NCBI GenBank assembly: GCA_947074265.1
Contig: CAMTPD010000118.1
Span: 1 to 5,840, forward strand
Reading direction: 5' to 3'
Length of the DNA stretch: 5,840 bases
Origin: an uncultured Porphyromonadaceae bacterium
GTDB taxonomy: Bacteria > Bacteroidota > Bacteroidia > Bacteroidales > CAMTPD01
The notes under the pieces are model-generated. The model ran no database searches. It was not told the DNA's origin and saw only the letters and a program-made list of their open reading frames with translations. Below, piece by piece: positions 1 to 5,840 of this stretch. The position numbers and the translations under genes are program-made. Each line of letters begins with the position of its first letter. Position 1 is the stretch's first letter.

Positions 1-2
1 AA

Positions 3-227
3 GAAGAAATAACGACACTGAGCAAAGATAAAAATCCTGCATTCGACTTTTGTGAATCAAAATACTTCCTTGCGTATAAAGACGGAAAGATAGTAGGTCG
101 TATAGCCGCTATCATCAATCATAAGACAAACGAAATATGGAATCAGTCGCACGGACGATTTGGTTTTATCGACTTTATCGACGATCTTGAAGTTTCTGGA
201 GCACTGCTTAAAGCTGCCGAAGAATAG
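3..227 (+). pseudogene. N-terminal part of GNAT-type acetyltransferase, cut by in-frame TAG
   Basis: This is an open frame of 74 codons that enters from the left edge and ends at TAG 225-227. The frame is the same as that of the 264-1022 reading frame, and the 12 codons between them (228-263) are also open, so the two parts were one gene. The visible protein includes NPAFDFCESKYFLAYKDG and a VGRIAAIINH segment, then RFGFIDFIDD. From memory these resemble the N-terminal half of a roughly 370-390 residue GNAT-like protein widespread in Bacteroidales and usually annotated only as an N-acetyltransferase or hypothetical protein. About 40-50 residues of the true N-terminus would lie outside the window. 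At the stop the protein reads AAEE-stop-IKSK, where relatives as I recall carry Trp (EEW), so a single TGG to TAG change explains the break. Whether this is a real mutation or a base-call error cannot be told from the sequence. Confidence 0.7.
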
Positions 228-263
228 ATTAAATCAAAAGATCTTGAAGCTATTCACGGGCCA

Positions 264-1022
264 ATGGGCTTTACCGATCTAGATCACGAAGGAATGTTGG
301 TCGAAGGTTTTGATCAACTAGGTACGATGGCTACGATTTACAATCATCCATATTATCCACAACACCTCGAGAAGCATGGTTACATCAAAGACCAAGACTG
401 GCACGAGTTCAAGATATACATTCCCGAAGCAATTCCGGACAAGCACAAACGTATCTCCGAAATTGTAATGAAGAAATACGGACTAATCATCAAGAAGTTT
501 AAGAAGACTAAAGATGTATGGCCGTACGCGCAAAAAATATTCGATCTACTCAATACGGCCTATAGCCAGCTATACGGCTACTCACCACTTTCACAAAAGC
601 AGATCGAGTACTACATCAAGATGTATATTCCGATGCTTCGCTACGATATCGTAACATTGATTGTACGTGAAGAAGACGACGAAGTAATCGGTGTAGGGGT
701 AACCATCCCTAATTTGTCTAAAGCATTGCAAAAAGCAAAAGGGAAATTATTTCCATTTGGATTTATCCATTTATTAAAAGCACTTTACGGTAAAAATAAA
801 GTTGTAGATTTGTTGTTGATCGGTGTACATCCCGAATATCAAAACAAAGGGGTAAATGCCTTATTGTTTTATGATCTGATCCCTGCATTCAGAAAGAACG
901 GTTATGAATACGCAGAGAGTAATCCCGAGTTAGAGTCGAACGACAAGGTACAAGCTCAGTGGGATTATTTCAGAAAAGAACAACACAAAGCCAGACGTGC
1001 ATTCATTAAGAATCTAAAATAA
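264..1022 (+). CDS. GNAT-type N-acetyltransferase, C-terminal part (broken gene)
   Basis: The 252-residue frame is the larger part of the acetyltransferase gene whose 5' part lies at 3-227. The ATG at 264 is only the first Met after the TAG and sits inside the conserved stretch GPMGFTDLDHEGM. No Shine-Dalgarno sequence precedes it, so it is unlikely to be a natural start. The C-terminal half shows the GNAT fold signature: a beta strand VVDLLLIGVHPEY followed by QNKGVN (residues 193-198), which fits the acetyl-CoA pyrophosphate-binding loop Q/R-x-x-G-x-G/A except that Asn replaces the last Gly/Ala. It continues with ALLFYDLIPAFRKNGY and an ESNPELESN stretch near the end. The acceptor substrate is unknown. 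If TAG were read through, the frame visible here would span about 339 residues. The TAA overlaps the start of an AAGGAG motif leading into parE, 15 nt away, which suggests co-transcription. I am sure of the shared frame and fairly sure of the GNAT assignment; the biochemical role is unknown. Confidence 0.75.
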   Translation: MGFTDLDHEGMLVEGFDQLGTMATIYNHPYYPQHLEKHGYIKDQDWHEFKIYIPEAIPDKHKRISEIVMKKYGLIIKKFKKTKDVWPYAQKIFDLLNTAYSQLYGYSPLSQKQIEYYIKMYIPMLRYDIVTLIVREEDDEVIGVGVTIPNLSKALQKAKGKLFPFGFIHLLKALYGKNKVVDLLLIGVHPEYQNKGVNALLFYDLIPAFRKNGYEYAESNPELESNDKVQAQWDYFRKEQHKARRAFIKNLK

Positions 1023-1026
1023 GGAG
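1021..1026 (+). promoter_or_regulatory. Shine-Dalgarno-like site for parE
   Basis: AAGGAG lies 11 nt upstream of the ATG at 1038 and overlaps the TAA of the preceding gene. The other starts here (2931 and 3389) have only AT-rich leaders, as is usual in Bacteroidota, where Shine-Dalgarno pairing is weak or absent. The match may therefore be partly fortuitous, but it supports the choice of start at 1038. Confidence 0.4.
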
Positions 1027-1037
1027 AAGAGACTCAC

Positions 1038-2900
1038 ATGCAAGAAATCAATTCTGAAAATAACAAACAAGTAGCATATTCTGAAGACGATATCAAGACG
1101 CTTGATTGGATGGAGCACATCCGCAGGCGTCCGGGTATGTATATCGGTAAGCTCGGAGACGGTACTTACTCCGACGATGGTATTTACGTATTGCTAAAAG
1201 AAGTTCTCGACAACTCGATCGACGAATACATGATGGGTTATGGTAAAACCATCGAAGTACGTCTCGAAGAGGGCGAAGTAACAGTACGTGACTTTGGTCG
1301 TGGGGTGCCGCTTGGGAAAGTTATTGATGTTTCCTCCAAGATGAATACCGGAGCAAAGTACGACTCAAAGGCTTTCAAAAAGTCGGTAGGTCTCAACGGG
1401 GTAGGTATCAAAGCCGTAAATGCGCTGTCTACTTACTTCTGCATCCAAAGTTTTCGCGAGGGAGAAACCAAGCGTGTAGAGTTTTGCTGTGCTCACATTA
1501 CCAGCGAATCGGGAATTGAAAAAAGCGAAGAGATGAACGGAACCATGGTACAGTTTCGTCCCGATGCCTCTATCTTCAAAGACTATAAATACAAAGACGA
1601 ATACATCGAGTCGTTGTTGAAAAATTACGTATTCCTAAACTCGGGACTTACGATCGTATTCAACGGCAAGAAGTTCTTTTCGCGCAACGGACTTGTAGAC
1701 CTGTTGAACGAAAACATGACCTCCGATCCGCTTTATCCCATCATACATCTGTCGGGCGAAGACATCGAGATTGTAATCACCCACAGTAATCAATACGGAG
1801 AAGAATACTACTCATTCGTCAACGGTCAGCACACCACGCACGGAGGTACACACCTTACTGCGTTTCGTGAAGCAACCTCGCGCGTGATCAAAGAGTATTA
1901 CAATAAGAACTTCGAATATTCCGACATTCGTAACGGGATTGTCGCGGCCATCAGCGTAAAAGTAGAAGAGCCTGTATTCGAATCTCAAACCAAAACAAAG
2001 CTCGGATCCAAAGATATCGCACCCGATGGCATGTCGATTGCTAAGTTTGTCGGTGACTTCCTCAAGAAAGAACTCGACAACTACCTGCACAAGCACGGCG
2101 AAACCTCAGAGATTCTTTACAAAAAGATCCTTGAGTCGGAGAAGGAACGCAAAGCCATTGCCGGTGTAACCAAGTTGGCCCGTGAGCGTGCCAAGAAAGC
2201 AAACTTGCACAACAAGAAGTTGCGCGATTGCCGTTTGCACTTCAACGACAACAAAGGAGAGAAGCTCGACGAAACGTGTATCTTTATTACCGAGGGAGAC
2301 TCGGCCAGCGGTTCCATAACCAAAAGCCGTAACCCAAACTATCAAGCCGTATTCTCGCTTCGCGGTAAGCCGCTCAACTCGTTTGGTCTTACCAAAAAAA
2401 TTGTATACGAAAACGAAGAGTTCAACCTGTTGCAAGCAGCATTGAACATCGAAGACGGACTCGAAGGGCTACGCTACAACAAAGTGATTATCGCAACCGA
2501 TGCCGATGTCGACGGTATGCACATTCGCTTGTTGTTGATCACCTTCTTCTTGCAGTTCTTCCCCGATTTGATCAAGAAGAATCATGTGTATATTCTACAA
2601 ACACCGCTATTCCGTGTACGTAATAAAAAGGAAACAATTTATTGCTACAGCGACGAAGAGCGTGTGGCCGCAATTGGAAAATTAGGACCGAAGCCCGAGA
2701 TTACACGATTCAAAGGACTTGGAGAGATCTCGCCCGATGAGTTTCGTAACTTCATCAACGAAGACATTCGTCTCGATCCGGTACGCATGAAAAAGGAAGA
2801 CTCGGTAAAGGAGATGTTGGAGTTCTATATGGGCAAAAACACGATGGAACGACAAACGTTTATCATCGACAACCTGGTGGTAGAAGAAGATCTCGCATAA
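1038..2900 (+). CDS. parE: DNA topoisomerase IV subunit B (type IIA topoisomerase ATPase subunit)
   Basis: This is the ATPase/TOPRIM subunit of a type IIA topoisomerase, which with ParC uses ATP to pass one DNA duplex through another and unlink daughter chromosomes. The GHKL ATPase domain covers about residues 25-225. It has the N-box with catalytic Glu55 and Mg-binding Asn59 ([10 protein letters not shown]), the DFGRG motif at 85-89 and the GLNGVG nucleotide loop at 118-123. The transducer domain carries the QTK loop at 317-319, where Lys319 contacts the ATP gamma-phosphate. The TOPRIM domain has EGDSA at 419-423 and the metal-binding DADVD at 488-492. RFKGLGE at 557-563 and a short tail finish the protein. 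All key residues are present, so it should be active. The 620 residues and absence of a large insertion fit ParE (E. coli ParE has 630). GyrB is the alternative; the coaD and S41 neighbours favour ParE in my recollection of Bacteroidales gene order. The start is supported by the upstream AAGGAG. Confidence 0.9.
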   Translation: MQEINSENNKQVAYSEDDIKTLDWMEHIRRRPGMYIGKLGDGTYSDDGIYVLLKEVLDNSIDEYMMGYGKTIEVRLEEGEVTVRDFGRGVPLGKVIDVSSKMNTGAKYDSKAFKKSVGLNGVGIKAVNALSTYFCIQSFREGETKRVEFCCAHITSESGIEKSEEMNGTMVQFRPDASIFKDYKYKDEYIESLLKNYVFLNSGLTIVFNGKKFFSRNGLVDLLNENMTSDPLYPIIHLSGEDIEIVITHSNQYGEEYYSFVNGQHTTHGGTHLTAFREATSRVIKEYYNKNFEYSDIRNGIVAAISVKVEEPVFESQTKTKLGSKDIAPDGMSIAKFVGDFLKKELDNYLHKHGETSEILYKKILESEKERKAIAGVTKLARERAKKANLHNKKLRDCRLHFNDNKGEKLDETCIFITEGDSASGSITKSRNPNYQAVFSLRGKPLNSFGLTKKIVYENEEFNLLQAALNIEDGLEGLRYNKVIIATDADVDGMHIRLLLITFFLQFFPDLIKKNHVYILQTPLFRVRNKKETIYCYSDEERVAAIGKLGPKPEITRFKGLGEISPDEFRNFINEDIRLDPVRMKKEDSVKEMLEFYMGKNTMERQTFIIDNLVVEEDLA

Positions 2901-2930
2901 GCAATAACACAACGACGAAAAATATAACGC

Positions 2931-3380
2931 ATGAAACGTGCACTATTTCCCGGAACGTTTGATCCCTTTACCAAAGGGCACGATTCCATCGTGAAGCGTT
3001 CGCTCAATCTGGTAGATGAGTTAATAATCGCAATCGGTATAAACGATATGAAGCGCACACTGTTTACACTAGAAGAGCGATTGCAGACGATCAGAGATCT
3101 CTATGCCGACGACCCACGCGTAAAGGTGGCGGCATACGATAATCTGACGGTCGATTTTGCCAAAGAGCAAGACGCAGCTTTTATCATTCGCGGCGTAAGA
3201 TCGGTGTTTGATTTTGAATACGAAAAGAACATTGCCGACATCAACCGGAAAATATCCGACGTGGATACGATGATCTTATTTACCGATGTAGAATATGCGC
3301 ACATCAGCTCATCTGTAGTGAGAGAACTGTATCGATTTGGTAAGGATGTTTCGGAGTTTCTTCCGAAGAAAAATCAGTAA
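2931..3380 (+). CDS. coaD: Phosphopantetheine adenylyltransferase
   Basis: This cytoplasmic enzyme catalyses the fourth step of coenzyme A synthesis: 4'-phosphopantetheine plus ATP gives dephospho-CoA plus pyrophosphate. The protein is complete at 149 residues (E. coli CoaD has 159). It opens with FPGTFDPFTKGHDSI, a nucleotidyltransferase Rossmann fold with the TxGH motif at residues 14-17. The conserved IIRGVRSVFDFEYE segment has Arg87 and Arg90, followed by NIADINRKIS. Near the end is ISSSVVRE at 125-132, the typical CoaD motif contacting the ATP phosphates. The ATG at 2931 is the only reasonable start, because the catalytic fold begins at residue 4. The leader is AT-rich with no Shine-Dalgarno match. 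The gene begins 30 nt after parE and ends 8 nt before the protease gene, so it is very likely co-transcribed with both. No defect is visible. Confidence 0.97.
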   Translation: MKRALFPGTFDPFTKGHDSIVKRSLNLVDELIIAIGINDMKRTLFTLEERLQTIRDLYADDPRVKVAAYDNLTVDFAKEQDAAFIIRGVRSVFDFEYEKNIADINRKISDVDTMILFTDVEYAHISSSVVRELYRFGKDVSEFLPKKNQ

Positions 3381-3388
3381 ATTAAGTT

Positions 3389-4987
3389 ATGAAGCACAAG
3401 TTAATCTTTTTACTTCTTTCCGTTGTGTCGCTATCGGCATTTGCGCAACCAAGCAATCAAGACGGACGAAAACTATCCATGGCACTATATGCAATCTCTA
3501 GTTTGTATGTAGACTCTGTAAACAACACAAAAATTGTTGAAGACGCAATACGTGGAATGCTCGACAAGCTCGATCCGCACTCTACGTATACCGATGTGGA
3601 AGAAACAAAAGAACTCACCGCACCATTGCAAGGTAATTTCGATGGTATTGGTATCCAGTTCAACATGCTTACCGACACGCTTTACGTGATTCAGGTTATT
3701 CCAGGCGGACCATCAGAGAAAGTTGGTCTTATGGCAGGCGACCGCATCATCATGGTAAACGATACCGTGATCTCGGGCGTAGATATGAAGACAAGCGACA
3801 TTATGAGCCGATTGAAAGGACCTAAAGGTTCGCAAGTTTCGGTCAAAGTAATGCGTAATAATAAACCCGAGCTTATCGAATTCAAAATCATACGTGATAA
3901 GATCCCTATTCACAGTCTCGACGCAGCCTTTATGGTGGATAAAGAGACCGGATATCTCAAGCTAAATCGCTTTGCCGCTACAACCGGCGACGAAATCAAG
4001 GATGCACTTGCCGACTTGAAGAAGCAGGGAATGAAAAACTTGATTCTCGATTTGCAAGGCAACGGTGGCGGATATTTAAATGCCGCAATCGACTTGGCAG
4101 ATGAATTCTTAGGGAATAACGAGCTCATTGTCTATACCGAAGGACGCGAACAACCGCGCGAAGATGCCAATGCATCCAGCAAAGGACAATTCGAACAAGG
4201 CAAACTGATTGTTTTGGTAGATGAAGGTTCGGCTTCGGCTAGTGAAATCGTGAGTGGAGCTATTCAAGATTGGGATCGCGGTGTCATTGTAGGCCGTCGC
4301 ACCTTTGGTAAAGGTTTGGTACAAAAGCCACTACCATTGCCCGACGGTTCGTTGATTCGCCTCACAGTAGCCCGCTATTACACACCAACCGGCCGCTCTA
4401 TTCAAAAGCCGTATGTAAAAGGCGACAGCGAAGACTATATGATGGACTTCAACGAACGCTTCAAACATGGTGAAATGATGAACCAAGACAGCATCAAGTT
4501 TTCCGACTCGTTGCGTTACGAAACACTTAAAAACAAACGTACCGTTTACGGTGGCGGAGGCATTATGCCCGACGTGTTTATCCCACTCGATACAACCCTG
4601 TTTACCAACTACCATCGCAACCTGTTGGCACAAGGCCTGATCAACCGTGAGGCAATGAACGTAATGGATCGCAGTAGAAACGAACTCAAAGCTGCTTACA
4701 AAACAAGTGAAGCCTTTGCTAAAGACTTCGAAGTAAACCAAGCAATGCTCGACGACTTGTTGGCACTTGCCGCAGCCGAAAAGATTGAGTTCAATCAAGA
4801 GCAATACGACAAAGCATTGCCATTGATCAAACTACAGATCAAAGCCTTGATTGCACGCGACTTGTACGATATGGGCGCCTATTACGAAATCATCAATGAA
4901 GTAAACGACGCTTACCTCAAAGCATTGCAGCTTATCAAGGATGATAAAGAATACAACGCCATCCTAAACGGCAAGAAAACGAAGTAA
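3389..4987 (+). CDS. Secreted S41 family C-terminal processing protease
   Basis: This is a serine endopeptidase of the CtpA/CtpB/Prc group, which trims protein C-termini in the envelope. Residues 1-19 form a signal peptide (KHK, then a hydrophobic core ending SAFA, with likely cleavage before Gln20), so it should act in the periplasm. No lipobox Cys is seen. LDPHSTY at 61-67 is the N-terminal family motif, and a PDZ domain for substrate recognition covers about 83-157. The protease core follows, with DLQGNGGG at 221-228 (many relatives have Arg rather than Gln here). GSASASEI holds the probable catalytic Ser283, and TFGKG holds the general base Lys308, exactly 25 residues later as in the family. 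YYTPTGRSIQ at 330-339 ends the core. The remaining 190 or so residues form a charged, probably helical tail like the longer Bacteroidota members. The substrate is unknown. The gene starts 8 nt after coaD and is followed by a strong terminator. Confidence 0.93.
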   Translation: MKHKLIFLLLSVVSLSAFAQPSNQDGRKLSMALYAISSLYVDSVNNTKIVEDAIRGMLDKLDPHSTYTDVEETKELTAPLQGNFDGIGIQFNMLTDTLYVIQVIPGGPSEKVGLMAGDRIIMVNDTVISGVDMKTSDIMSRLKGPKGSQVSVKVMRNNKPELIEFKIIRDKIPIHSLDAAFMVDKETGYLKLNRFAATTGDEIKDALADLKKQGMKNLILDLQGNGGGYLNAAIDLADEFLGNNELIVYTEGREQPREDANASSKGQFEQGKLIVLVDEGSASASEIVSGAIQDWDRGVIVGRRTFGKGLVQKPLPLPDGSLIRLTVARYYTPTGRSIQKPYVKGDSEDYMMDFNERFKHGEMMNQDSIKFSDSLRYETLKNKRTVYGGGGIMPDVFIPLDTTLFTNYHRNLLAQGLINREAMNVMDRSRNELKAAYKTSEAFAKDFEVNQAMLDDLLALAAAEKIEFNQEQYDKALPLIKLQIKALIARDLYDMGAYYEIINEVNDAYLKALQLIKDDKEYNAILNGKKTK

Positions 4988-5008
4988 CCCACATTCGACT
5001 ATACAAGC

Positions 5009-5055
5009 ACGCCCCGCACCGTTTGCCTTCAAAGCAAATAGTGCGGGGCGTTTTT
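5009..5055 (+). terminator. Rho-independent terminator of the parE-coaD-protease unit
   Basis: A perfect 11-bp inverted repeat (ACGCCCCGCAC at 5009-5019 and GTGCGGGGCGT at 5041-5051) is followed by five T at 5051-5055. The loop holds a second stem, TTTGC at 5022-5026 with GCAAA at 5034-5038, separated from the outer stem by a two-by-two mismatch. The hairpin begins 21 nt after the protease stop codon and is far richer in G+C than its surroundings. It is the only terminator seen on the plus strand, consistent with one transcript for the upstream genes. Confidence 0.93.
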
Positions 5056-5144
5056 ATATCATCTCATTTATGCGAGTTATAGGATCTATTATTGAGTACA
5101 ATAAGTTGAATTATGAGTAATAGTAAGGACATTTGTCGTATAAG
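5056..5144. other. Intergenic spacer with no recognised feature
   Basis: This is the AT-rich left half of the region between the two converging terminators. I see no credible coding frame, no tRNA-like fold, and no Bacteroidota promoter pair (TTTG with TAnnTTTG at the usual spacing) on either strand. The gene-free interval between the protease stop and the sigma factor stop is 4988-5341; the rest of it is described under the terminators and repeats. Confidence 0.5.
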
Positions 5145-5244
5145 TTAAGCTTAGACAGGTACGTGTCTAAGATGTGTACAGGTACGTGATGCATTCTTGT
5201 CATATACCTGTCTAAGTTGTGTACACGGTCGTGTCTAAGCTTAA
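5145..5244. repeat. Nested inverted and direct repeats between convergent genes
   Basis: The outer arms 5145-5166 and 5223-5244 are imperfect inverted repeats matching at 19 of 22 positions, including a perfect 13-bp block (TTAAGCTTAGACA against TGTCTAAGCTTAA). Inside them are further units. CTTAGACA at 5150-5157 and TGTCTAAG at 5164-5171 form an 8-bp stem with a 6-nt loop. ACAGGTA at 5178-5184 and TACCTGT at 5205-5211 form another hairpin whose stem continues inward after one mismatch. TGTCTAAGATGTGTACA at 5164-5180 recurs at 5209-5225 with one change. ACAGGTACGTG at 5155-5165 recurs exactly at 5178-5188. TGTCTAAG occurs four times, once inverted. The arms can pair in alternative ways. Function is unknown: it could be a small palindromic repeat element, a binding-site cluster, or a decayed mobile sequence. 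No transposase or target duplication is visible. Confidence 0.75.
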
Positions 5245-5270
5245 TGTTGGTAAGAAATGGAATTAAGCTT
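5237..5270. repeat. Inverted repeat sharing the TTAAGCTT unit
   Basis: AAGCTTAAT at 5237-5245 and ATTAAGCTT at 5262-5270 are perfect 9-bp inverted repeats around a 16-nt loop. The left arm is also part of the right arm of the larger 5145-5244 structure, so the two folds compete. TTAAGCTT or its complement occurs three times in the island (5145-5152, 5237-5244, 5263-5270). Confidence 0.65.
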
Positions 5271-5280
5271 CGTTTTGGGC

Positions 5281-5321
5281 AAAAAAAATGCATGCTTACC
5301 TTCTCCCGAAGCCAAGCATGC
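5281..5321 (-). terminator. Rho-independent terminator of the sigma factor gene
   Basis: Read on the minus strand, GCATGCTT (5321-5314) pairs with AAGCATGC (5297-5290). An inner 4-bp stem CTTC/GAAG (5311-5308 with 5303-5300) closes a tetraloop. An eight-T run follows almost at once (5288-5281, A on the plus strand). It starts 21 nt beyond the sigma factor stop codon. Its two-part stem layout resembles that of the plus-strand terminator at 5009-5055. Confidence 0.85.
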
Positions 5322-5341
5322 CCTAATCCATATTTTATGTT

Positions 5342-5797
5342 TTATCTAAAATCCTTAAGTTTCAATTGTAACGTTTTGCGTGCAAAGAAGATGCGGCTTT
5401 TAATTGTACCCAATGGCAAATTAAGTTCTTCAGCAATTTCGTTGTACTTATAACCGGTAACAAACATTGAAAAAGGAACTTTAAGTTCGTCGTTCAAGTC
5501 GGCGATTGCTTTGTTGATCTCGTTCATGGCGTATGCACCGTCTGGAGATTCAAAGCCGCTATCGGTTGTAACTGTTACATTGTAAAGATCAATTTCCTGA
5601 TCTACTACTGTCTGTGTGCGCAGTACTTTATGGTAGTTGTTTATGAACGTATGACGCATGATCGTCAATACCCAACCCTTAAAGTTGACATTATCAACAA
5701 ACTTCTCTTGATTGTCAATAGCTTTCAATGTTGTGTCTTGTAAAAGGTCTTGTGCTTCTTCCCTGTTGTCAGTAAGCTTCATTGCAAAGTTCATCAT
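5342..5797 (-). CDS. ECF-type RNA polymerase sigma factor, 5' end missing
   Basis: This is a small sigma-70 family factor with only regions 2 and 4, which binds core RNA polymerase and directs it to particular promoters. The visible 151 residues contain region 2, beginning MMNFAMKLTDNREEAQDLLQD (acidic helix that binds core polymerase) and running through NFKGWVLTIMRHTFINNY, where the aromatic and basic residues face the -10 element. A linker leads to region 4 at about 117-148 (YNEIAEELNLPLGTIKSRI), a helix-turn-helix for the -35 element. Similar Bacteroidales proteins, often called RpoE-like, run about 160-175 residues and have some 15-20 residues before the MMNF segment. The ATG at 5797 is probably internal, because the sequence upstream of it is Illumina adapter, so the gene is partial. 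The stop is TAA, followed by a terminator. No anti-sigma gene is visible; its regulation cannot be judged. Confidence 0.9.
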   Translation of the reverse strand: MMNFAMKLTDNREEAQDLLQDTTLKAIDNQEKFVDNVNFKGWVLTIMRHTFINNYHKVLRTQTVVDQEIDLYNVTVTTDSGFESPDGAYAMNEINKAIADLNDELKVPFSMFVTGYKYNEIAEELNLPLGTIKSRIFFARKTLQLKLKDFR

Positions 5798-5831
5798 AGA
5801 TCGGAAGATCGTCGTGTAGCGTAAGAGTGTA
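5798..5831. other. Illumina TruSeq adapter remnant at contig end
   Basis: From the plus strand, AGATCGGAAGA (5798-5808), CGTCGTGTAG (5810-5819) and AAGAGTGTA (5823-5831) match the standard Illumina TruSeq read-through adapter in order and spacing. There are three mismatches in 34 bases (5809, 5820, 5822). Translated on the minus strand this gives TLLRYTTIFRS, close to the well-known adapter peptide TLFPYTTLFRS. The stretch is not genomic, and the last nine bases (5832-5840) are of doubtful origin. Confidence 0.93.
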
Positions 5832-5840
5832 CTTCCTTTT

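Noticed and set aside
225..227. TAG reassigned as a sense codon
   Set aside because: All five gene ends here use TAA, which would permit it, but no other in-frame TAG occurs in roughly 1,450 codons of the four other genes. A single point change is simpler.
1038..2900. Assignment as gyrase subunit B instead of ParE
   Set aside because: Motifs are shared by both, but the length and the coaD/S41 neighbourhood fit ParE better. A phylogeny would settle it; a placement with GyrB would reverse this call.
4331..4804. Long 157-codon reading frame on the minus strand inside the protease gene
   Set aside because: It lies wholly antisense to a clear S41 protease, and its protein is Cys/His/Val-rich without recognisable motifs, as expected of a shadow frame.
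5145..5244. CRISPR array
   Set aside because: The repeats are short, mixed in orientation, overlapping and lack uniform spacers; no cas genes are nearby.
5111..5293. 60-codon minus-strand frame across the repeat island
   Set aside because: It is made almost entirely of the repeats and part of the terminator T-run, with no leader or motif suggesting translation.
5217..5453. 78-codon plus-strand frame starting in the repeat island
   Set aside because: It runs across the minus-strand terminator and into the sigma factor antisense; the protein has no family features.
5795..5797. ATG at 5797 as the true sigma factor start
   Set aside because: Adapter sequence begins at the very next base, and related proteins extend further upstream, so this Met is most likely internal.

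Overview
The window looks like chromosomal housekeeping DNA from a member of the Bacteroidota, probably order Bacteroidales. The evidence is the parE - coaD - S41 protease gene order, translation starts with mostly AT-rich leaders and little Shine-Dalgarno sequence, TAA at every gene end, and an ECF-like sigma factor of the type common in Bacteroidales. This is inferred from recognised protein families; no database search was possible.

Layout. Positions 1-4987 form one rightward gene cluster with very short gaps (15, 30 and 8 nt), which suggests an operon. It holds a GNAT-type acetyltransferase gene that enters from the left edge and is broken by an in-frame TAG at 225-227. Next come a topoisomerase IV B subunit (parE, 1038-2900), phosphopantetheine adenylyltransferase (coaD, 2931-3380) and a secreted S41 processing protease (3389-4987). 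A strong two-part hairpin terminator at 5009-5055 ends this unit. On the other strand, a small sigma-70 family factor (5797 down to 5342) converges on it and ends in its own two-part hairpin terminator (5321 down to 5281). Between the two terminators, 5056-5280 holds no credible gene. Its right half (5145-5270) is packed with inverted and direct repeats built on TGTCTAAG, CAGGTACGTG and TTAAGCTT.

The most important quality point is the right end. Positions 5798-5831 match the Illumina TruSeq adapter read-through sequence at 31 of 34 bases, so the last 43 bases or so are probably not genomic. The sigma factor is therefore truncated at its N-terminus, and the ATG at 5797 is an internal Met codon rather than the real start. 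Together with the adapter, the TAG in the acetyltransferase (at a position where I expect Trp, TGG) should be checked as a possible sequence error before being read as a real nonsense mutation.

Functionally, parE separates replicated chromosomes, coaD makes dephospho-CoA, the S41 enzyme processes proteins in the envelope, and the sigma factor redirects RNA polymerase. These are unrelated core jobs that happen to be neighbours. I see no defence, mobile or otherwise novel gene system here. The repeat-rich intergenic island is the only unexplained structure.
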